This document shows, in pieces, positions 39,874 to 47,456 of a DNA stretch of 64,000 nucleotides. The translations under genes and the position numbers were made by a program. The notes beneath the pieces are model-generated. The model had not been told where the DNA came from, did not search any database, and was given only the letters and a program-made list of their open reading frames with translations. Each line of letters starts with the position of its first letter. Position 1 is the stretch's first letter. The stretch comes from Bordetella genomosp. 7 (GTDB lineage Bacteria > Pseudomonadota > Gammaproteobacteria > Burkholderiales > Burkholderiaceae_B): contig NZ_NEVK01000003.1 of assembly GCF_002261265.1 (NCBI RefSeq), positions 310,001 through 374,000 on the forward strand, in the 5' to 3' direction.

Positions 39874-40042
39874 GGTGTCTGACACCCTTCGGGAGTCAGA
39901 CACCTTCCCAGCCAGGCAAGCCGTCCCGACGGTGCCTGACTCCCGAAGGGTGTCAGACACCTTCGCGGTCAGGGACTCAGGCACCTTCCCAGCCAGGCAA
40001 GCCGTCGCGACGGTGTCTGACTCCCGCAGGGTGTCAGACACC
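39874..40042. repeat. cluster of GGTGTCTGAC palindromic repeats (REP-like)
   Basis: Three 31-base imperfect palindromes (39874-39904, 39931-39961, 40012-40042) read GGTGYCTGACWCCC, a short loop, then GGGWGTCAGACACC. A half copy ends at 39985. A 26-base spacer (39905-39930) recurs at 39986-40011 with one mismatch, so a unit of about 57 bases was duplicated. A more degenerate copy may follow near 40074. Each palindrome can fold into a strong hairpin. The array fills the ilvC-pssA gap and has no coding content. Confidence 0.85.
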
Positions 40043-40127
40043 TCTCCGGCGCGGCAAGGCATTCCCCGATTACGGTGCCCGACACCCGCCCAGCGGGGCA
40101 CAGTGCCTAAGCCCCGACTTGCGCGCC

Positions 40128-40157
40128 AAGGCATCCCTCGGGATGCCTTTTCTCTTT
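40128..40157 (+). terminator. Rho-independent terminator after the repeat cluster
   Basis: AAGGCATCC (40128-40136) pairs with GGATGCCTT (40141-40149) around a CTCG loop, followed by a T-rich tail. It would stop ilvINC read-through before pssA. Confidence 0.8.
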
Positions 40158-40282
40158 ATGCCAAAATGGCGCGCCATGCCCATGGAAGCCGCCCGGATAG
40201 CCGTCCCGCGACCTTCCCCGAACGCCGCAAGCCGCTACGGATGAGTTAACCTTCCGGTTATCCGTCGCCTTATTCAGTGACT

Positions 40283-41053
40283 ATGCCCAATTTCTCCATG
40301 CGCGATTCCGAGAATCGCCACCGCAGTATCTATCTGTTGCCCAACGCGTTTACCACCGCGGCCCTGTTTGCCGGGTTCTACGCCGTCGTGCAGGCCATGA
40401 ACGACCGCTTCGAAGTGGCCGCCATTGCCATCTTCGTGGCGCTGGTGCTCGATGGCATGGATGGACGCGTGGCGCGCCTGACCAACACCCAGTCGGCTTT
40501 CGGCGAGCAATATGATTCCCTGTCCGACATGACCTCGTTCGGCGTCGCGCCGGCCCTGGTCATGTACGAATGGATACTGAACGACCTGGGGCGCTGGGGG
40601 TGGCTTGCCGCCTTCGTCTACGTATCCGGTGCGGCGCTGCGCCTGGCGCGGTTCAACACCAACATCGGCGTGGTCGACAAGCGCTACTTCCAGGGCTTGC
40701 CCAGCCCCGCGGCCGCCGCGCTGGTGGCGGGTTTCGTCTGGCTGGCCATCGACAACAAGCTGCCCATCGAGCACAACGTCATGGCCTGGGTGGCTTTCTG
40801 CCTGACGATGTACGCCGGCGTCACCATGGTGTCCAATGCAACGTTCTTCAGCGGCAAGAGCTTTGCCCTGGGCCGCAGCGTGCCGTTCTGGGGAATCTTG
40901 CTGGTGGTGGCCGTGTTTGTCTTCGTGTCCAGCGATCCCCCGGTCGTGCTGTTCGGGCTGTTCGTGCTGTATGGCCTGTCGGGGTGGGTAATCACGGCCT
41001 GGCGCTGGAACCGCGCCCGCGCCCGGCGCCAACACCAGGACCGCCGTCCCTGA
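40283..41053 (+). CDS. pssA: CDP-diacylglycerol--serine O-phosphatidyltransferase
   Basis: A 256-residue membrane enzyme with the CDP-alcohol phosphotransferase signature DGMDGRVAR followed by GEQYDSLSD (D-G-x2-A-R-x8-G-x3-D-x3-D) near residues 60-85, and about seven further hydrophobic segments. It makes phosphatidylserine, the precursor of phosphatidylethanolamine. The ATG at 40283 is preferred; a GTG two codons earlier (40277) is possible. The C-terminus is Arg/Gln-rich. A phosphatidylserine decarboxylase gene, often next to pssA in this neighbourhood of related genomes, is not present here. Confidence 0.93.
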   Translation: MPNFSMRDSENRHRSIYLLPNAFTTAALFAGFYAVVQAMNDRFEVAAIAIFVALVLDGMDGRVARLTNTQSAFGEQYDSLSDMTSFGVAPALVMYEWILNDLGRWGWLAAFVYVSGAALRLARFNTNIGVVDKRYFQGLPSPAAAALVAGFVWLAIDNKLPIEHNVMAWVAFCLTMYAGVTMVSNATFFSGKSFALGRSVPFWGILLVVAVFVFVSSDPPVVLFGLFVLYGLSGWVITAWRWNRARARRQHQDRRP

Positions 41054-41068
41054 CCCCGTTCGCCGCCG

Positions 41069-41587
41069 CTACCACCAGCGGCGGTCTGCCTCGAACATGG
41101 GGTCGGGGCCGGGATGAAAACGCGTCACCTGCTGGCCGTCGCGGCCCATGTACACGAACATCAGCGAATTCCACACCCCCGACTGCTTGTAGCGGTACGA
41201 CCACACCACCTCGCGCACGCTGGGCAAGCCGACCTGGTCGATTTCGGCGGGCGGTCCGAATTCGCAGCGCACTTGATCGGCCGTCCAGGTGCCCGTGGCC
41301 AGCAACTTGAAATGCGCGTCGGTAAGAATGGGCCGAACCTGGTCGATACGGCCGTCCGGCCCCACATTCGCGCCCCAGGCGTATTGGCCGTAAGGCTGCT
41401 GGGTCCAGATCACCCGCTGGCCGCCGTCGGCCATCGGGCAGGCGAAATTGGGCTGGCCCAGCTGCGACGTCACGCTGGCAAGGGGCGAGCCGGGGGGCAC
41501 CTGGGTGGGGTTTGCGCAGGCGGCCAGGGCGGCGGTGGCGGCAATGGCCAAGGCGCGCCCGGCCAGGCCGGTCAGGTCAGAAATCAT
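41069..41587 (-). CDS. outer-membrane lipoprotein with BamE/SmpA-like repeats
   Basis: A 172-residue lipoprotein with an N-terminal signal helix and the lipobox LAAC at about residues 21-24. The mature part shows two copies of a pattern typical of small BamE-like folds: G-x-P-x2-x-V-x2-LG-x-P then W, first at PPGSPLASVTSQLGQP and again at WTADQVRCEFGPPAEI, each followed by aromatic strands (VIWTQQPYGQYAW, VVWSYRYKQSGVW). The function is unknown; similar proteins are common in betaproteobacteria. It is convergent with pssA. Confidence 0.75.
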   Translation of the reverse strand: MISDLTGLAGRALAIAATAALAACANPTQVPPGSPLASVTSQLGQPNFACPMADGGQRVIWTQQPYGQYAWGANVGPDGRIDQVRPILTDAHFKLLATGTWTADQVRCEFGPPAEIDQVGLPSVREVVWSYRYKQSGVWNSLMFVYMGRDGQQVTRFHPGPDPMFEADRRWW

Positions 41588-41660
41588 GCCGGTTCTCCGG
41601 TAGGCCGGCCCAGGGGCCGGACGGGGTGGCGGGTCAGTAGGGCCATTCTATTGAATCAGT

Positions 41661-41858
41661 TATAATCGCTGTCTGATTTGCCCGGCTATACCCATGGCCG
41701 GGCAAATTCAATATGTTGTCCGGTATCCATGCCGCCTTGCAAGGCGGCCGCCGCGACACTCAATGTAGCAAAAGCAGTACCCAAGCATCACGGTTTTTGC
41801 CGTTTTTCAAAACCACGGCTGGGCGCCTCGGCCCTGCCGCAAGTCAAAGAGGTCATAC
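41661..41858 (+). promoter_or_regulatory. rpsO promoter -10 and structured 5' leader
   Basis: A perfect TATAAT lies at 41661-41666, with no good -35 box at the normal distance. Just downstream, 41676-41686 pairs with 41697-41707 (11 bp), then GCCGCCTT/AAGGCGGC at 41731-41748 forms a second hairpin. The leader would be about 185 bases long, much more than needed for a ribosome-binding site, which suits translational autocontrol by S15. Confidence 0.55.
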
Positions 41859-42128
41859 ATGTCCGTAGCTGACATCAAAAAAGCCGACATCGTCGCGCAG
41901 TTTCAACGCGCCCAAGGCGATACCGGTTCCCCCGAAGTTCAGGTGGCACTGCTCACCGCCCGTATCAACGAACTGACCGGTCACTTCAAGACCCACATGA
42001 AGGACCACCATTCGCGCCGCGGTCTGCTGCGCATGGTCAGCCGTCGTCGCAAACTGCTCGACTACCTCAAGGGCCGCAATCCCGATTCGTACCGCGCACT
42101 GATCGAAAAACTCGGTCTGCGCAAGTGA
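41859..42128 (+). CDS. rpsO: 30S ribosomal protein S15
   Basis: An 89-residue protein, full-length S15. It has the [59 protein letters not shown] core that binds 16S rRNA helices 20-22, and ends LIEKLGLRK. It begins after AAAGAGG. Its gene is followed by a long hairpin and pnp, the conserved rpsO-pnp order in which both genes are post-transcriptionally controlled. The long structured leader before it suggests that S15 represses its own translation. Confidence 0.98.
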   Translation: MSVADIKKADIVAQFQRAQGDTGSPEVQVALLTARINELTGHFKTHMKDHHSRRGLLRMVSRRRKLLDYLKGRNPDSYRALIEKLGLRK

Positions 42129-42154
42129 TCGACGGGGCAGGCTCCCCATGACGC

Positions 42155-42198
42155 AACCGTGGCCGGTGCGACATCTGTCGCGTCGGCCACGGTTTTTC
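42155..42198 (+). terminator. rpsO-pnp intergenic hairpin
   Basis: AACCGTGGCCG (42155-42165) pairs with CGGCCACGGTT (42184-42194), and an inner hairpin GCGACA/TGTCGC (42168-42181) caps it. A T run follows, so it can act as a partial terminator after rpsO. Its long double-stranded stem is also a plausible RNase III site of the kind that controls pnp in enterobacteria. Confidence 0.75.
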
Positions 42199-42218
42199 AT
42201 TTGTAAGGAATCCTCGTC

Positions 42219-44378
42219 ATGTTCAATAAAGTGACAAAAACCTTCCAATACGGCCAGCACACGGTCGTACTGGAAACGGGCGAGATCGCCCGCCAGGCCT
42301 CGGGTGCCGTGCTGGTGTCGATCGAAGACACCGTGGTGCTGGCCACCGTCGTTGCCGCCAAGAAGGCCAAGCCCGGCCAGACCTTCTTCCCGCTTACCGT
42401 CGACTACATCGAAAAAACCTATGCCGCGGGCCGTATCCCCGGCGGGTTCTTCAAGCGCGAAGGCAAGCCGTCCGAAAAAGAAACGCTGACCTCGCGCCTG
42501 ATCGACCGGCCGCTTCGTCCGCTGTTTCCTGAAGGTTTCTACAACGAAGTCCAGGTGGTTCTGCACACCGTGTCGGTCAACCCGGACATCGACCCCGATA
42601 TCCCCGCCATGATCGGCGCCTCGGCCGCGCTGGCCATCTCGGGCATCCCGTTCAATGGCCCCATCGGCGCCGCCCGCGTGGGGTATATCGATGGCCAGTA
42701 CGTGCTCAACCCCACCGCCGCGCAGCTGAAGTCGTCCGAAATGGATCTGGTCGTGGCCGGCACCGAAAACGCCGTGCTCATGGTCGAGTCCGAAGCCAAG
42801 CAGCTTTCTGAAGAAGTCATGCTGGGTGGCGTGGTCTACGGCCACGAGCAAATGCAGGCCGCCATCAATGCCATCCATGAACTGGTGCGCGAAGCCGGCA
42901 AGCCCGAATGGGACTGGCAGCCCGAAGCCAAGAACGAAGCCCTGATCGCCGCCGTGACGGCCGCCGCGCAAGAGCGCCTGGCCGCTGTGTACCAGGTGCG
43001 CGAGAAGCAGGCCCGCACCGGTCAACTGCGCGAAGTCTACGCCGACGTGCATGCCAAGCTGGCCGAGCAGGCCGCCGCTGCCGGCCAGGACGCTCCCGAC
43101 GCGGTCACGGTCGACAACATCCTGTTCGACCTGGAAGCCCGCATCGTGCGCAGCCAGATCCTGAACGGCGAACCGCGCATCGACGGCCGCGACACCCGCA
43201 CGGTGCGTCCCATCAGCGTCCGCCTGGGCGTACTGCCCCGCGCGCACGGCAGCGCGCTGTTCACCCGCGGCGAAACGCAGGCGCTGGTCGTGGCCACGCT
43301 GGGCACCAAGCAAGACGAGCAGATCATCGACGCGCTCATGGGCGAATACCGTGACCGCTTCATGTTGCACTACAACATGCCGCCCTTCGCCACCGGCGAA
43401 ACCGGCCGCATCGGCGTGCCCAAGCGTCGTGAAATCGGCCACGGCCGCCTGGCCAAGCGCGCCCTGGTGTCGCTGCTGCCCCCGCACGACGAATTCCAGT
43501 ACACCATCCGCCTGGTTTCCGAGATCACCGAATCCAACGGTTCGTCGTCCATGGCGTCGGTGTGCGGCGGTTCGCTCGCCATGATGGACGCCGGCGTGCC
43601 CCTGCAGGATCACGTGGCCGGCGTGGCCATGGGCCTGATCCTCGACGATGGCAAGTTCGCCGTCCTGACCGACATTCTGGGCGACGAAGATCACCTGGGC
43701 GACATGGACTTCAAGGTGGCCGGCACCCGCAACGGCATCACCGCGCTGCAAATGGACATCAAGATCCAGGGCATCACCAAGGAAATCATGCAAGTGGCGC
43801 TGGCCCAGGCCCGCGACGGCCGCCTGCATATCCTGGAAAAGATGCGCGAAGCCCTCGACGGTTCGCGTGGCGAGCTCTCGGCGTTTGCGCCGCGCATGCT
43901 CACCATCAAGATCAACCCCGAGAAGATCCGTGACGTGATCGGCAAGGGCGGGGCCACCATTCGTGCCCTGACCGAAGAAACCGGCACCCAGATCGACATC
44001 TCCGATGACGGCACCATCGTCATCGCGAGCGTGGACGAGGCCCAGGCCAAGGAAGCCCAGCGTCGCATCGTCGAGCTTACCGCCGACGTCGAAGTGGGCC
44101 AGGTCTACGACGGCTCGGTGCTGCGCCTGCTGGACTTTGGCGCCATTGTGCAAGTGCTGCCCGGCCGCGACGGCCTGCTGCACATTTCCGAAATCGCCAA
44201 CTACCGCATCGCCAACATCAACGATGTGCTCAAGGTCGGCCAGCAAGTCCGCGTCAAGGTCATCGAAGCCGACGACAAGGGCCGCCTGCGCCTGTCCGTC
44301 AAGGCCATTGGCGGCATCGAGCAGCAACAGGGCGGCGGCACTGACGCCCCCGCGCAAGCAGAACCGCAATCTGAATAA
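42219..44378 (+). CDS. pnp: polyribonucleotide nucleotidyltransferase (PNPase)
   Basis: A 719-residue protein, close to the E. coli 711. Two RNase PH-like domains flank a helical domain; the catalytic site includes Asp491 and Asp497 in [15 protein letters not shown]. The KH domain begins near residue 566 ([21 protein letters not shown]) and the S1 domain near 626 ([33 protein letters not shown]). It degrades RNA phosphorolytically from the 3' end as part of the degradosome. It starts AAGGA-ATG after the rpsO hairpin and is followed by a clear terminator. Confidence 0.98.
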   Translation: MFNKVTKTFQYGQHTVVLETGEIARQASGAVLVSIEDTVVLATVVAAKKAKPGQTFFPLTVDYIEKTYAAGRIPGGFFKREGKPSEKETLTSRLIDRPLRPLFPEGFYNEVQVVLHTVSVNPDIDPDIPAMIGASAALAISGIPFNGPIGAARVGYIDGQYVLNPTAAQLKSSEMDLVVAGTENAVLMVESEAKQLSEEVMLGGVVYGHEQMQAAINAIHELVREAGKPEWDWQPEAKNEALIAAVTAAAQERLAAVYQVREKQARTGQLREVYADVHAKLAEQAAAAGQDAPDAVTVDNILFDLEARIVRSQILNGEPRIDGRDTRTVRPISVRLGVLPRAHGSALFTRGETQALVVATLGTKQDEQIIDALMGEYRDRFMLHYNMPPFATGETGRIGVPKRREIGHGRLAKRALVSLLPPHDEFQYTIRLVSEITESNGSSSMASVCGGSLAMMDAGVPLQDHVAGVAMGLILDDGKFAVLTDILGDEDHLGDMDFKVAGTRNGITALQMDIKIQGITKEIMQVALAQARDGRLHILEKMREALDGSRGELSAFAPRMLTIKINPEKIRDVIGKGGATIRALTEETGTQIDISDDGTIVIASVDEAQAKEAQRRIVELTADVEVGQVYDGSVLRLLDFGAIVQVLPGRDGLLHISEIANYRIANINDVLKVGQQVRVKVIEADDKGRLRLSVKAIGGIEQQQGGGTDAPAQAEPQSE

Positions 44379-44403
44379 ACTTTGCGTTTCTTGAAGTACA
44401 AGG

Positions 44404-44429
44404 CGGCACCGAAAGGTGCCGTTTTTGTT
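44404..44429 (+). terminator. Rho-independent terminator of pnp
   Basis: CGGCACC (44404-44410), loop GAAA, GGTGCCG (44415-44421) and a T run. It lies 25 bases after the pnp stop. Confidence 0.9.
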
Positions 44430-44514
44430 TATCTACGGTACATTCTTGACGCGCCGGCATGCCGCTGGCCATCGCCACGGAGACCGCGTTGACCGGCACA
44501 GGGTTGAACCACGC

Positions 44515-45240
44515 ATGAGGCAAGTACGGCTGGCCTTACGAGCCCTGGCGGGCGGCGTGCTGCTGAGCCTGGCGGCGGGCTGTGTATCCCAGCCCCCTGC
44601 GGTGGGGCCCAGAAGCGAAGACATGTCGATGGACCAGTTCGCGCAAACCGACTTCAACCGCACGGTCACGCTCGAAATCCGCGACAACCTCAACAGTCTG
44701 TACAGTCTGCTCGACAAGCTGTACCGCCGCAACCCGCGCGAATGGCAGAAGGCCGGCATGCCCGACCACGCCGCCGCGGTGGCGCGCGTAAAGGGCTGGA
44801 TCACCCAGCGCACCCCGCCGCCCGGCCTGCAGGGGCTGCGCGACATCCAGATCCTGGCTGTGTCGCTGGACCCGGCCTATCCGCGCGACCGTGTCGCGGC
44901 ATTCATCTATGGGCTGGCCGACACCCTGATCGCCGCACATGACGGCAAGACGCGCATGTACGTGTCCGACGTGCTCAACGCGCAGCACATCTACAACGCC
45001 GCCCGCAATGTCGAGGCCGCCGCCTGGCTGCTGGCCTCGCGCCGCGATGCCGGCGGGCAGCCGCTGCTGCTGGCCAACGAAATGTCTGCCGAGGCCACCA
45101 ACCTCAGTTTCGAACGGGAGTTCGGCGCCATCATCGGCCGGCTGGACCTTATCGCCAACCTGCTCGGCGAAAACGCGCGCCGCGTCGGCATCAACTATGC
45201 GCAAGGGCTGCTGTTCTTCAATTTTCTGCCGGTACGGTAG
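44515..45240 (+). CDS. hypothetical lipoprotein
   Basis: A 241-residue lipoprotein with a basic N-terminus, a hydrophobic helix and the lipobox LAAGC (cysteine near residue 21). The mature protein is mostly helical and rich in Arg, Asn and Leu (LEIRDNLNSLYSLLDKLYRRNPREW, then FIYGLADTLIAAHD and VEAAAWLLASRRDAGG). I do not recognise a named domain, but the length and composition look like a conserved betaproteobacterial family. The start at 44515 fits the signal peptide; the open frame extends further upstream without a signal. ilvA follows by 61 bases. Confidence 0.75.
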   Translation: MRQVRLALRALAGGVLLSLAAGCVSQPPAVGPRSEDMSMDQFAQTDFNRTVTLEIRDNLNSLYSLLDKLYRRNPREWQKAGMPDHAAAVARVKGWITQRTPPPGLQGLRDIQILAVSLDPAYPRDRVAAFIYGLADTLIAAHDGKTRMYVSDVLNAQHIYNAARNVEAAAWLLASRRDAGGQPLLLANEMSAEATNLSFEREFGAIIGRLDLIANLLGENARRVGINYAQGLLFFNFLPVR

Positions 45241-45301
45241 GCCCCGGGCCCTGCGGCGGTAGCATAATAAGCACCCAGATCCACCGCGCACAGGACCCAC
45301 A

Positions 45302-46519
45302 GTGATCGATCTTGCCGCCATCCAGGCTGCCCGCGCCCGCTTGCACGGGCAGGTGCACAAAACGCCGTTCACGCATTCGCGCACGTTGTCCGACATTCTC
45401 GGCGCCGAGGTGTGGCTGAAGTTCGAGAACCTGCAGTTCACCGCGTCTTTCAAAGAACGGGGCGCGCTCAATCGCATGCTGGCGCTCAGCCCGCAGGAGC
45501 GTGCCCAGGGCGTCATCGCGGTGTCGGCGGGCAACCATGCGCAGGGCGTGGCGTACCATGCGCAGCGCATGGGCGTGCCCGCCGTCATCGTCATGCCGCG
45601 CTTCACGCCCACGGTAAAGGTGGCCAATACACGGCGCTTCGGCGCCACCGTGGTGCTGCAAGGCGACACTTTCGATGATGCCAAGGCGCACGGCTATCAG
45701 CTGGCCAACGAGCGCGGCCTGGTCATGATCCACCCCTACGACAACGAGGCCGTCATTGCAGGGCAGGGCACGCTGGCCCTTGAAATGCTCGAAGACCAGC
45801 CCGACCTGGACACCATGGTCATCGCCATCGGCGGCGGCGGCCTGATCAGCGGCATTGCCACGGCGGCGCGCGCCATCAAGCCCGGTATCGAGATCGTGGG
45901 CGTACAGACCGAACGCTTTCCGGCCATGTACGCGGCCATGCATGGCGTGGACATGACGCCGGGCCACTACACCATCGCCGAAGGCATCGCGGTGAAATCA
46001 CCCGGCGCCATTACCCAGGACATCGTGCGTCGCCTGGTCGACCGTATCGAACTGGTAAGCGAGGCCGACATCGAGCATGCCATCGTCGTATTGCTCGAAA
46101 TCGAAAAAACCGTCGTAGAAGGCGCCGGCGCCGCCGGCCTGGCCGCGTTGTTGCACGACCAGGCAGCGGGGGCGGGGCGCTTTCGCGGCAAGCGCATTGC
46201 GCTGGTGCTCACGGGCGGCAACATCGACCCGCTGATGCTGGGCGAGCTGATCGAACGCGGCATGGTGCGCGCCGGCCGCCTGGCCCGTATCCGGGTCGAC
46301 CTTCGCGATCTGCCGGGTGCGCTGGCGCACGCCACCAAGCTCATCGCCGACGCGCACGCCAACATCACCGAAGTGCATCACCAGCGCGCCTTTACAGCCC
46401 TGCCGGCGCGCAATGTCGAGGTCGATTTCGTGCTGCAGACGCGTGGGCCCGAACACATCGAAGAAGTGATCGCGATACTGAATGCAGCAGGCTTTGCGGC
46501 CAGCAACCACGATCACTGA
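45302..46519 (+). CDS. ilvA: threonine ammonia-lyase (TdcB-type, with C-terminal ACT-like domain)
   Basis: A 405-residue PLP enzyme starting at GTG. The Schiff-base lysine is Lys51 (FTASFKERGA), followed by SAGNHAQGVAYHA and the phosphate-binding GGGGLISG loop. About 75 residues at the C-terminus (LARIRVDLRDLPGALAHATKLIADAHANITEVHHQRAF) form one ACT-like domain, as in many 400-residue enzymes. It makes 2-oxobutyrate from threonine, supplying the IlvI product for isoleucine. It could be biosynthetic or catabolic; the distance to ilvINC in this window is about 6 kb. Confidence 0.93.
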   Translation: MIDLAAIQAARARLHGQVHKTPFTHSRTLSDILGAEVWLKFENLQFTASFKERGALNRMLALSPQERAQGVIAVSAGNHAQGVAYHAQRMGVPAVIVMPRFTPTVKVANTRRFGATVVLQGDTFDDAKAHGYQLANERGLVMIHPYDNEAVIAGQGTLALEMLEDQPDLDTMVIAIGGGGLISGIATAARAIKPGIEIVGVQTERFPAMYAAMHGVDMTPGHYTIAEGIAVKSPGAITQDIVRRLVDRIELVSEADIEHAIVVLLEIEKTVVEGAGAAGLAALLHDQAAGAGRFRGKRIALVLTGGNIDPLMLGELIERGMVRAGRLARIRVDLRDLPGALAHATKLIADAHANITEVHHQRAFTALPARNVEVDFVLQTRGPEHIEEVIAILNAAGFAASNHDH

Positions 46520-46527
46520 ACGCGCCG

Positions 46528-47136
46528 CTACCGGGCCTCGTGGCGCGCCACCAGCGCCTTCAGGCGATACAGCCGTTCGCGGTGCAGCGTGGCGCCCAGT
46601 GGTTCGGGTTCGCGCCCCAGCGCCACGTAGTCGCCCGGTACTGCCCGGACGGCCTCGTGCATGCGCGCGGGGTCGGCTTCCCACCATTGCGACAGAAGGC
46701 GGTCCGGCGTCAGCGCGTCCAACCCCTGGCGCCGCAGTTCCGAGCGATTGAAGTCTTTCAGGTTCCAGGTTGCCACCAGCACGGTGGGCGGTCGCTGCAG
46801 GCCGCAGCGCGCGCGCCGCGCGAGGCCTGCCGCGATCACGTGGAAATCTTTGGGATCGCTATAGCGCAAGCCGGTCTCGTACGCCTGCAGGTCGCCTTCG
46901 GACGCGAGCGGGAACAGCTGGTTCATGTCGGCCCATTGGGCCGCCAGCACGTCCGCGGGAATCGCCCACAGGCGCGCGGCGTTGCGGCGCCATTCTTCTC
47001 CGATCCGCTCGCTCCAGACGGGCTGGTAGAAGCCGGCGGCCGCCAGGCGCAACATCAGGCGGCGCACAATGCCCGACATCAGTACGCAGGCATCGAGCAC
47101 CACAAATGGCGGCGAGGGGGAAGGGGGAGCGGGCAT
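46528..47136 (-). CDS. PIN-domain protein (possible toxin RNase)
   Basis: A 202-residue protein. The first acidic site is FVVLDACVLMSG and the later ones lie in YSDPKDFHVIAAGLA and VATWNLKDFNRSEL, the usual PIN nuclease acidic set. PIN proteins cleave structured RNA, often as VapC-type toxins. The residues after about 140 form an extra helical tail, and the protein is longer than a classic VapC (about 130). No antitoxin-like gene is visible on either side: ilvA is convergent and vgrG divergent. The start at 47136 is chosen because the upstream extension is Cys-rich and unlike the family. Confidence 0.72.
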   Translation of the reverse strand: MPAPPSPSPPFVVLDACVLMSGIVRRLMLRLAAAGFYQPVWSERIGEEWRRNAARLWAIPADVLAAQWADMNQLFPLASEGDLQAYETGLRYSDPKDFHVIAAGLARRARCGLQRPPTVLVATWNLKDFNRSELRRQGLDALTPDRLLSQWWEADPARMHEAVRAVPGDYVALGREPEPLGATLHRERLYRLKALVARHEAR

Positions 47137-47456
47137 CACGGCGCCGTCACTGTAACAGGAACACGCCCCCCTTTTCTGGTAACAATAAATTGCGGGGACA
47201 CACGGGTAACTGCACGCGCTACCGGCCCTGTCGGGCGCTTTCAAGGGCGGCCCGTGTCGTCCTGAAATAAACAGACTTGCGGCTTATAGATTTGTTGCAT
47301 CTATTAGGGAAAACCGCCTTGAGGCGACGATTCTCTTCAAGTAGTTTGCGCGGGTAATCCCTAATCGGGGCAGTGTATCCAGGCTATATGACAACCGCGT
47401 GATCGCGCGGTTCTACGTGCGCTTGCCGCCAGGGCGAGTCGAGGGAGAGGTTTCGA
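47137..47456. other. gene-free region between the PIN gene and vgrG
   Basis: No gene is visible in about 320 bases. It contains an inverted repeat ATTAGGGA (47302-47309) / TCCCTAAT (47357-47364) with 47 bases between the arms, and it should hold the vgrG promoter. GGAGAGG lies just before the GTG start at 47457. Confidence 0.6.

Noticed and set aside
39874-40042. Possible CRISPR array
   Set aside because: Only three units, each a palindrome of 31 bases, and the spacers are copies of each other rather than unique; no cas gene is near.
39872-40249. 125-codon plus-strand frame across the repeat array
   Set aside because: Its protein is the translation of palindromic repeats (SDTLRESDT units); no start signal or family supports a gene.
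41853-44369. 838-codon open frame antisense to rpsO-pnp
   Set aside because: Covers two certain genes on the other strand and has no domain; third-position GC bias keeps it open.
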